In this document: positions 41,818 through 50,303 of the stretch, in pieces
How the letters are laid out: each line of letters begins with the position of its first letter
Numbering within the stretch: position 1 is the first letter of the stretch
Origin: Holophagales bacterium
GTDB lineage: Bacteria; Acidobacteriota; Thermoanaerobaculia; Multivoradales; Multivoraceae
Assembly: GCA_009836625.1 (NCBI GenBank)
Contig: VXVC01000002.1
Span: 204,822 to 266,267 of the forward strand
Length of the DNA stretch: 61,446 nt
Reading direction: 5' to 3'
Notes under the pieces: generated by a model
Told to the model about the DNA's origin: nothing
Seen by the model: the letters and a program-made list of their open reading frames with translations, nothing else
Databases searched by the model: none
Position numbers and translations under genes: made by a program

Positions 41818-42630
41818 CTACGGATTCTCTCGCAGAATGTTGAGCAGGGACACTTCGGGGCTGGTCCAGCCGGGTCCGCCGATGAAACGGCCGATCTCTT
41901 CGCCGTTCCGGTAGACGATCGCCGTCGGGAGTTCCGTGACCCCGAGACGGTCCACCTCGGCGTCACCCCACGGGTTGTCGTCCCCGAGGCCGTAGTAGGT
42001 GAACCGCACGGGCGAGTCCTGGAGCTCCTCGTGGACCTTCAGGCCGCGCGGCATGAATCGCTCGCAGACGTGGCACCAGGAACCGAACACGACCCGGACC
42101 TCGACCCCGGCGCCGAGCGCGGCCGCTTCGGCAACGGCCGCCGGGTCGCTCTCGTAGGAGCTGGCGTCGCGGCGATAGCCCGGCTCGTGGGCGTAGAGGT
42201 CCGTCAGGGTCGCCTCACCGGCCCAGGAGGGTCGCTGGCGGAGTTGGGCCAGGACGCCATCGACCGCGAACTCGAGTCCCTTGGGGATTGGCCGGAACGG
42301 CATCGGGGGACCGAACAGGGCGCCGGGCAGGAGATCGAGTGTGTCCTCGCCGGCCGGGGAGATCTTGAGGAGCTGGACCTTGCGGGTCATCTGATTGCGG
42401 GCGCTCAGCAGCACCGGTGACGGCAGACCGTCGGCGACCACGAGGAAGGCGCCCGCGGTGCGGGAGAGGTAGAGCTGCGCGTCGGGCGCCTCCTGTCCCT
42501 GCAGGAAGAGCTGGTAGTCGCCAACGAGCTGGAAGCCGCGCAGGTCGTCCTGGGCGATGGCGGCGCCGGAGATCGTCAGGCACGCGACCATGGCCAGTAC
42601 GGAGCTGCGGCGGACGGCAGGGAGTTTCAT
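41818..42630 (-). CDS. Exported thioredoxin-fold protein (CHVC site)
   Basis: 270 residues. Signal peptide 1-26 (VLAMVACLTISGAAIA). Residues ~30-145 form an unrecognised beta-rich domain; ~165-270 is a thioredoxin fold with Cys186 and Cys189 in VFGSWCHVCERFMP and the cis-Pro region GVTELPTAIVY. CHVC is unlike CGPC, so it is more likely a periplasmic reductase or oxidase than a general thioredoxin. SD AAGAAGAGGA precedes the ATG. It sits between xerC and hslV, interrupting a conserved order, near trmFO and LptM-like genes. Confidence 0.82.
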   Translation of the reverse strand: MKLPAVRRSSVLAMVACLTISGAAIAQDDLRGFQLVGDYQLFLQGQEAPDAQLYLSRTAGAFLVVADGLPSPVLLSARNQMTRKVQLLKISPAGEDTLDLLPGALFGPPMPFRPIPKGLEFAVDGVLAQLRQRPSWAGEATLTDLYAHEPGYRRDASSYESDPAAVAEAAALGAGVEVRVVFGSWCHVCERFMPRGLKVHEELQDSPVRFTYYGLGDDNPWGDAEVDRLGVTELPTAIVYRNGEEIGRFIGGPGWTSPEVSLLNILRENP

Positions 42631-43573
42631 TCGAGATTCCTCTTCTTGAACTGTCGGGAAGGAGCTCAGGCGCCCTTCGCCCTGGGATGACTTTTGCGGT
42701 AGACCTGTAGCAGGCGTCCGGTATCGATGTGCATGTAGCGTTGAGTGGTCGAGAGCGAAGCGTGGCCGAGGAGTTCCTGGATCGAACGCAGGTCGGCGCC
42801 CGATTCGAGCAGGTGAGTCGCGAAGCTGTGGCGCAGGGCGTGCGGGTGAGCCCCCGCCGCCTGTGCCGTCTCCTCGACGTAGCGGTCGATGACGCGCCGA
42901 ACGGATCGCGCCGAGAGTCGGCCCCCGTTGCGGTTCAGGAAGACCGGTTCCAAGTTCCCGTCGTCGGTGCCGTCCCGAGGCCGGAACACCTCTTCCCAGG
43001 CGTCGAGCCACTGGCGGAGCGCCTGCTCGGCCGGCCCGCCGAAGGGCGTCATCCGTTCGCGGTCACCCTTGCCGACGACGCGGAGCACCCTGGCCCCGAG
43101 GTCGATATCGCGCCAGTTCAGCGCGACCAGCTCACCGACCCGGAGACCCGAGGCGTAGAGCAGTTCGAGTAGCGCGCGGTCCCGCAGGCCGAGCGGTCCC
43201 TCGCGGCCGGCGGGAGCCTCGAGCAGGGCTTCGATCTCGCCGGGGCGCAGGTGGCGCGGCAGGGTCTTCTCGACCTTCGGCGTGGGCACCGACTCGGCCG
43301 GGTTCGATTGCATCCGGCCCATCAGACAGGCGTAGCGGAACAGGCCGCGCAGCGCCGAGAGGTGGCGACCCTGGGTTCGCCGGGCCAGTCGACGCTGGTT
43401 GAGAACGGCGACGAAGGACCGGACCAGCAGCTGGTCGATGTCGTCGAGGTTCTGGTCATCGCTGCCGCTGGCGGTTCGGAACTCGGCGAAGGCCGCGAGA
43501 TCCCGGCCGTACGCACGCACGGTGTGTTCGGAGCAATTCCGCTCGAGCTCCAGGTATTCCAGGAAGTCGGCGA

Positions 43574-44968
<1,395 letters not shown>

Positions 44969-44996
44969 TGACGCATCATGGCAAGGCCCCGCCGGC

Positions 44997-45024
44997 TTGA
45001 CAAGGTTCACCGCTCTACTATCGT
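44997..45024 (+). promoter_or_regulatory. topA promoter candidate
   Basis: TTGACA (44997-45002), then TATCGT (45019-45024) at 16-nt spacing, or the alternative TACTAT (45016-45021) at 13 nt. The first pairing is preferred. The ATG is 10 nt after the -10, leaving no Shine-Dalgarno. The 66-bp gap also must serve trmFO. Confidence 0.5.
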
Positions 45025-45034
45025 CCCCGCGCGT

Positions 45035-47731
45035 ATGGTTAGCTCACTCGTCATCGTGGAATCGCCGGCCAAGGCCCGGACGATCGAGCGCTACCTCGGG
45101 CCCGGCTACCGGGTGGAGTCGTCGATCGGACACATCCGGGACCTGCCCCGGACCGCGGCCGAGGTGCCGCAGAAGTACCGCGGCCGCCCATGGGCCCGCC
45201 TGGGGGTCGACATCGAAGGCGGCTTCGATCCGCTCTACGTGATCCCGCGCGAAAAGAAGGAGCAGATCACCAAGCTCCGCAAGGCGCTGCGCGACGCCGA
45301 CGAACTCGTGCTCGCGACGGATGAGGATCGCGAGGGGGAGGCGATCGCGTGGCACCTCAAGGAGGTGCTCAAGCCCAAGGTCCCGGTGCGCCGGATGGTC
45401 TTCCATGAGATCACCCGGTCCGCGGTCGAGGCGGCGCTGAGCAGGACGCGGGACATCGACCGCCGTCTGGTCGACGCCCAGGAAGCGCGGCGGGTGCTGG
45501 ACCGGCTCTACGGCTACGAGGTCTCCCCGGTGCTGTGGAAGAAGGTTCAGCCGCGCCTGTCCGCCGGCCGCGTGCAGAGCGTCGCGACCCGGATCGTCGT
45601 CGAGCGGGAGCGCGAGCGGATGGCTTTCGTGCCCGCGGGTTACTGGACCGTCGAGGTGGAGCTCGAGACGGAGGACGGGCAGGCGCGACGCTTTCCCGCG
45701 AGGGTGTCGGCGATCGGCGGCAGGACGGTGGCTCGCGGGCGGGACTTCGACCGGACAACGGGCAAGCTGAAGACCAAGGCCCACCTGCTGCAGCAGGCCG
45801 AGGCGGAAACGCTGGGCGAGGAACTGCCGTCGACCCGCCCGGTGGTCGCCGAGGTGAAGGAGCAGCCGTTCACCCGCCGTCCCTACGCGCCCTTCATCAC
45901 TTCGACCCTCCAGCAGGAGGCCGCACGCAAGCTCAGGTACACGGCCCAGCGCACGATGAGGGTGGCCCAGGGGCTGTACGAGAACGGCTACATCACCTAC
46001 ATGCGCACGGACTCGACCGCTCTCTCCGGGCAGGCGATCGCCGCCGCGCGGCGGCAGGTCGCCGATCTCTATGGCTCCGAGTACCTGCCGGGCAAGGCTC
46101 GTGTCTATGCCCGGAGAGCGAACGCCCAGGAGGCGCACGAGGCGATCCGGCCGGCCGGCACCAGTTTCCGCACGCCGGACCAGTTGCGGGGAGCCCTCGA
46201 CCGGGACTCGCTGCGCCTCTACGAGTTGATCTGGAAGCGGACGCTGGCGTCCCAAATGAAGGACGCTACCGGCACCAGCACGACGGTGCTCCTCGAGACG
46301 TCCACGCCCGGGGCCGGCGCGGTGCAACTGAACGCCTCCGGCCGGGTGCTGCGTTTCGCCGGTTTCCTGCGTGTCTACGTGGAGGGTCGCGACGATCCGC
46401 GTACCCGGGCGGAGGACGAGGAGCGTTTCCTGCCGCCGCTCCGCCGTGGGGAGACGGTTGCGGTGGCGACCGCCGAGCCGAACGGCCACACCACCCAGCC
46501 GCCCGCGCGCTACACCGAGGCCAGTCTGGTCCGCGAGCTGGAAAAGCAGGGCGTGGGCCGGCCGTCGACGTACGCCGCGATTCTCCAGACCATCGTCGAC
46601 CGGGGTTACGTCTGGAAGAAGGGGTCGGCCCTGGTGCCGACCTTCCTCGCCTTCGCCGTGACCCGGCTCCTGGAGCAGCACCTGGGGGATCTGGTGGACC
46701 TGGACTTCACGGCGCGGATGGAGAGCGATCTCGACGCGATCGCCGGGGGAGAGCGAGAGGCCACGCCGTGGCTGCGGAACTTCTACTTCGGCCGCGAGCC
46801 GGGGCCGGAGGACGGCGGCCGCAGGGGCCTGCAGTCGCTGGTCGGTGAGGGGATCGACGATATCGACGCCCGCGCGGTGTGTTCGCTCCTGCTGGGCGAG
46901 GATGACGAGGGCCGCGAAGTCGCGGTCCGGGTCGGCCGCTACGGTCCCTACATCCAGGCCGGCGACGACGGGGAGCGGGTGTCGCTGGAGGACGGCGTGC
47001 CGCCCGATGAACTCACTCTCGAGCGGGCCCTCTCGATGCTCGAGAGAGTGTCGGAACAGAGCGGTCCACTTGGCCACCATCCGGAAACCGGCGAACCCGT
47101 CTACGTCAAGACGGGCCGCTACGGCGACTACGTCCAGTTGGGCGACGCCGTCCCGGGTGGATCGGGGAGGAAGCGCGGAAGCGGAGCGGCGAAGCCGAAG
47201 ATGGCCAGCCTGTGGCCGTCGATGGATCGGACGAGTCTCACTCTCGACGAAGCGCTCCTGCTCCTGTCCTTTCCGCGCGAGGTCGGCCGCCATCCCGAGA
47301 GCGATGAGGTCATCACGGTGCAGGACGGGAGATACGGCGCCTACATCCGCTGCGGCAAGGAGAGCCGCAGCCTGGAGAGCCAGGAGCAGATGGCCACGAT
47401 CGGCCTCGACGAGGCCCTGGCGCTGCTGCGCCAGCCGAAGCGCCGCCGGGGCTCGTCGCCGTCGGTGCTCAAGGAGCTGGGTGAACACCCGAACAGCGGT
47501 CTCGCCCTCTCCATCAGGACGGGGCGCTTCGGTCCCTATGTAACGGATGGTCAGGTCAACGCCACGGTGCCCAAGGGCAAGGAACCACAGGACGTCGACC
47601 TGGAAGCCGCGGTCGAACTCCTGGCGGCGCGGGAGGCGAAGCTCGTGGCCCAGGGCAAGAACCCCAGGGCGCCCCGGCGCCGTCCGGCGCGGAAGCGGAG
47701 GCCGGCGAAGAAGAAGACGGCGCGGCGCTAG
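45035..47731 (+). CDS. topA: DNA topoisomerase I
   Basis: Type IA topoisomerase relaxing negative supercoils. 898 residues. TOPRIM VIVESPAKARTIERYLG, then ATDEDREGEAIAWHL; the catalytic Tyr322 in GYITYMRTDST; conserved RRANAQEAHEAIRPAG and KQGVGRPSTYAAILQT. The C-terminus lacks the four-Cys zinc ribbons of E. coli TopA; it has four Toprim_C-type repeats (VGRYGPYIQAG, TGRYGDYVQLG, DGRYGAYIRCG, TGRFGPYVTDG) and a Lys/Arg tail, as in actinobacteria-like enzymes. It lies between dprA and trmFO but on the opposite strand to both, whereas Bacillus has all three co-directional. Convergent with dprA. Confidence 0.97.
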   Translation: MVSSLVIVESPAKARTIERYLGPGYRVESSIGHIRDLPRTAAEVPQKYRGRPWARLGVDIEGGFDPLYVIPREKKEQITKLRKALRDADELVLATDEDREGEAIAWHLKEVLKPKVPVRRMVFHEITRSAVEAALSRTRDIDRRLVDAQEARRVLDRLYGYEVSPVLWKKVQPRLSAGRVQSVATRIVVERERERMAFVPAGYWTVEVELETEDGQARRFPARVSAIGGRTVARGRDFDRTTGKLKTKAHLLQQAEAETLGEELPSTRPVVAEVKEQPFTRRPYAPFITSTLQQEAARKLRYTAQRTMRVAQGLYENGYITYMRTDSTALSGQAIAAARRQVADLYGSEYLPGKARVYARRANAQEAHEAIRPAGTSFRTPDQLRGALDRDSLRLYELIWKRTLASQMKDATGTSTTVLLETSTPGAGAVQLNASGRVLRFAGFLRVYVEGRDDPRTRAEDEERFLPPLRRGETVAVATAEPNGHTTQPPARYTEASLVRELEKQGVGRPSTYAAILQTIVDRGYVWKKGSALVPTFLAFAVTRLLEQHLGDLVDLDFTARMESDLDAIAGGEREATPWLRNFYFGREPGPEDGGRRGLQSLVGEGIDDIDARAVCSLLLGEDDEGREVAVRVGRYGPYIQAGDDGERVSLEDGVPPDELTLERALSMLERVSEQSGPLGHHPETGEPVYVKTGRYGDYVQLGDAVPGGSGRKRGSGAAKPKMASLWPSMDRTSLTLDEALLLLSFPREVGRHPESDEVITVQDGRYGAYIRCGKESRSLESQEQMATIGLDEALALLRQPKRRRGSSPSVLKELGEHPNSGLALSIRTGRFGPYVTDGQVNATVPKGKEPQDVDLEAAVELLAAREAKLVAQGKNPRAPRRRPARKRRPAKKKTARR

Positions 47732-47741
47732 GAGGAAGGCG

Positions 47742-48911
47742 CTAGCGTGCCATCAGGGCGTAGTTCGCTCCTTCGTAGCGGCGCACGAGTCCGTCGACTT
47801 CCAGCCGGGCGAGGGTGGCGAGGACGCCGGGCACTGGTCGTTGGAGTCGGGATGCGAGTTCTTCAGGCGTTCGAGCGCCTTCCCTGAGGGCGACCAGGAG
47901 GTCGTCGACGTCGGACACGCCGGAGGAGGTGGATCGAGTCGGTTCGGCCGTGTCTCGCTGAGGGCGTTCGAGTTGGGCGAGGATCGACGTGGGCAGGATC
48001 TCGAGCATGGCATCGGGATCGAGGGCGGGAATCGCTCCGTCTCGCAGCAGCAGGTGGGCGCCCGCGGACTCCCGGGAGAGGACGGAACCCGGAACCGCGT
48101 AGACGTCGCGCCCGAGGTCGAGGGCCAGGCGCGCCGTGATCAGGGAGCCCGAGCGCCGGGCGGCGCGGACGACAAGCGAAGCGAACCCGAGGGCGGCGAT
48201 GAGGCGATTCCGGATCGGAAAGTGGTGGGCACGGGGCTGACGGCCGAGAGGAAACTCGGTGATGAGACAGCCGTGCCGTGCGATCTCGGCCGCGGTCCGG
48301 CGGCTGTTGCGGGGGTAGTCGACGTCGATGCCGCAACCGAGCACGGCGGCCGTGCGGCCTGTGCCGGCGCGGGCCGCCAGGGCGCTCCGGTGGGCGGCCT
48401 GGTCGATGCCGCGGGCGAATCCGGAGATGATGACCAGGCCGGCCGCGGCCAGGCGGCGCGCGAACCAGGCCGCGACCTCGAGACCGTACGCGTCCGCCTT
48501 GCGCGAACCGACGATCGAGATGCCGGGCGCCACGCTCAAGCGGCCCCGGACGTAGAGGACGGGAGGCGCCTGCAGTCCCAGGTCGGCGAGCGCCGGTGGG
48601 TACTCTGGATCGAACAGGGTGACGATGTCGACGCCGTCCTCGCTTGCCCGCGCCATCTCCGCGCGGGCGTCGTCGAGGCGGCCGCGCGCGGCGAACAGGA
48701 TGGTCCGAACCCTGTCCAATGGCGCTTCGAGGGTACTGGCAGCCTCTTCGGCGAAGCGGTCGCTGCGGAGTTCGCCGGCGGTGCGGAGGCGTTGGGCGAG
48801 CGCGCAGATGAGACCGCGGTCTCCGTGCACCAGATTCAGTGCGACAAGAGTTTTCCGGACATCGTCCGAGTCTCTGGGAGTGTTCCCGTTCGGGACCGGT
48901 TTTTCTGCCAT
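47742..48911 (-). CDS. dprA: DNA-protecting protein DprA (Smf)
   Basis: Binds incoming single-stranded DNA and loads RecA during natural transformation. 389 residues: N-terminal SAM-like domain, Rossmann domain with SIVGSRKADAYG, IISGFARGIDQAAHRSALA and GCGIDVDYPRNS, C-terminal winged helix (TPEELASRLQRPVPGVLATL). The usual VVEA before RSGSLITA is VVRA here, a charge reversal. SD GGGAGGAAGG precedes the ATG. Its stop is 10 nt from that of topA. Confidence 0.93.
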   Translation of the reverse strand: MAEKPVPNGNTPRDSDDVRKTLVALNLVHGDRGLICALAQRLRTAGELRSDRFAEEAASTLEAPLDRVRTILFAARGRLDDARAEMARASEDGVDIVTLFDPEYPPALADLGLQAPPVLYVRGRLSVAPGISIVGSRKADAYGLEVAAWFARRLAAAGLVIISGFARGIDQAAHRSALAARAGTGRTAAVLGCGIDVDYPRNSRRTAAEIARHGCLITEFPLGRQPRAHHFPIRNRLIAALGFASLVVRAARRSGSLITARLALDLGRDVYAVPGSVLSRESAGAHLLLRDGAIPALDPDAMLEILPTSILAQLERPQRDTAEPTRSTSSGVSDVDDLLVALREGARTPEELASRLQRPVPGVLATLARLEVDGLVRRYEGANYALMAR

Positions 48912-48988
48912 CGCGCTGCCTTCCTCCCGGGTCGTGCGTTCTGCTGGAACGGCGCTCAGAGACAGAGACGGATTCCATGTCCGTGATC

Positions 48989-48994
48989 TATACT
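48989..48994 (+). promoter_or_regulatory. -10 box of the envelope cluster
   Basis: TATACT, the best -10 match in the window, ends 6 nt before the ATG at 49001. A transcript would start at or within 1-2 nt of that ATG, i.e. be leaderless. An in-frame ATG at 48977 lies upstream of it and would not be on the message. Confidence 0.55.
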
Positions 48995-49000
48995 GGCTCG

Positions 49001-49486
49001 ATGACGCGCACTGCTTACCGCCGGCCGCGCGTTCTGGCGCTGATCGCGGGAGTGCTGGTCCTGGCGACGATTCCCGGCACCGCCGAAGCGCAGAAGCGCA
49101 AGGTGGCCCCCGAGGCCAAACAGCAGTGGCAGTTCGGCGTCGACATGGCCAACCGGGGCCTCTGGAGCGAGGCCCTTTTCCGGTTCGAACAGGCTCGCAA
49201 GATCGAGCCGGAACACCCGGCGATCCTGAGCAACATCGCGGTCGCGCATGAAGCGCTGGGTCTGTTCGAGGAAGCCCTGAGCTACTACCGGCAGGCGCTG
49301 CGGCTGGCGCCTCGCGAGCGGGATGTCCGGCGGAACTACTCGCGCTTCGTCGAGTACTACCAGAACTTCAAGGGTGACCGGGAGGACGAGGAAGAGAGGT
49401 CGCCAGTGGCGGAGGAAGCCGTCCAGCCCGCTTCCGCCGAGAGCGGTGGAGGCGGTGCGAGCGGACCGCTTGCCGATGCGCCGTGA
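49001..49486 (+). CDS. Exported TPR protein
   Basis: 161 residues. Signal peptide 1-30 (VLALIAGVLVLATIPGTAEA). Two tetratricopeptide repeats follow at about 41-74 (QWQFGVDMANRGLWSEALFR) and 75-108 (AILSNIAVAHEALGLFEEAL), then an acidic, Gly/Ala-rich tail. TPRs bind partner proteins; the periplasmic location is from the signal peptide. It begins the envelope cluster. ATG 49001 is preferred over 48977 because of the TATACT box and signal peptide. Confidence 0.82.
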   Translation: MTRTAYRRPRVLALIAGVLVLATIPGTAEAQKRKVAPEAKQQWQFGVDMANRGLWSEALFRFEQARKIEPEHPAILSNIAVAHEALGLFEEALSYYRQALRLAPRERDVRRNYSRFVEYYQNFKGDREDEEERSPVAEEAVQPASAESGGGGASGPLADAP

Positions 49487-49565
49487 CATGGCTCGCGGCT
49501 CACGGCAGTGGTCGGCCCGGAGGTCATGGAACAGTTCTTGCTTGCCCCGAGGTTGGAGGTGACGC

Positions 49566-50294
49566 GTGACGCAAGCTGCCACTAGAGGATCGGCAATCGC
49601 GGCGTCGGCTGGGCTCCTGGTCGGCTTGCTGGTGCCGCTGACAGCGACTCCGGCGAGTGCGGAAGGGACTGTCGAAGTGAGGCTGAAACTGCCGATGCGG
49701 GCGCGGATCGACCTGACCGGCCGCGACACGCTGCTGCCGGCACCCTTTCTGGTTGTCAGCCAGGAAGGCGAGGGCCGGATCGAAGGATCCGACATCGACG
49801 TCCAGGGTGAGTTCGAGCGCTACCTGAACAAGGTGCTCCGTCGCGAGACGGACCTGCGGATCGTCGAGGCGGGGCGGATCGACTACCCGACGTACGACCT
49901 CGAGATGCTGGCCAGGGACGAGGACTTCTGGCGCAATCTCGGCGAGAGCACGCAGTCGGACCTCATCCTCGCCGGCACCCTGGACTTCGATATCCAGGAC
50001 CGGTCCGGCTACCGCACGGAGGAGTACATCTCGCCGTTCGATGGCCGCACCATGTACCGGCAGGTACTCGTCGAGCAGACAGGCTTCGAGTACGACATCG
50101 TGGTCATGGTCTTCGACGGTTCGACCGGCGAACTGATCTACAACGACAACTTCAAGGACTTCAAGAGCTTCGAGGGCGAGCAGGCGGACCCGCTGCAGGG
50201 GATGTTCGAGAACCTGTACGCGCTGGAGGACCGCATTCTCGGCGTGTTCACGCAGAAGGACATCGAAGTCTCGCGCGTGATCTTCACGCCCTAA
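49566..50294 (+). CDS. Exported CsgG/LpoB-like protein, function unknown
   Basis: 242 residues, GTG start 5 nt after GGAGGT (49555-49560). Signal peptide about 1-32 (LLVGLLVPLTATPASA). The mature part has VQGEFERYLNKVLRRETDLR, ESTQSDLILAGTLDFDIQDR and FEYDIVVMVFDGSTGELIY, a pattern that recalls CsgG/LpoB/FlgO-type periplasmic domains (a TolB-N-like alpha/beta fold). There is no lipidation Cys and no other cysteine. The resemblance is by pattern and not certain. It is 79 nt after the TPR gene and its stop lies in the Shine-Dalgarno of the next gene, so the three are co-expressed. Confidence 0.7.
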   Translation: MTQAATRGSAIAASAGLLVGLLVPLTATPASAEGTVEVRLKLPMRARIDLTGRDTLLPAPFLVVSQEGEGRIEGSDIDVQGEFERYLNKVLRRETDLRIVEAGRIDYPTYDLEMLARDEDFWRNLGESTQSDLILAGTLDFDIQDRSGYRTEEYISPFDGRTMYRQVLVEQTGFEYDIVVMVFDGSTGELIYNDNFKDFKSFEGEQADPLQGMFENLYALEDRILGVFTQKDIEVSRVIFTP

Positions 50295-50303
50295 GGAGGA
50301 GCA

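Noticed and set aside
45044..47488. An 814-codon open frame antisense to topA
   Set aside because: Same cause; amino-acid content is that of a reverse shadow (Arg, His, Gln, Leu rich) and no domain is visible.
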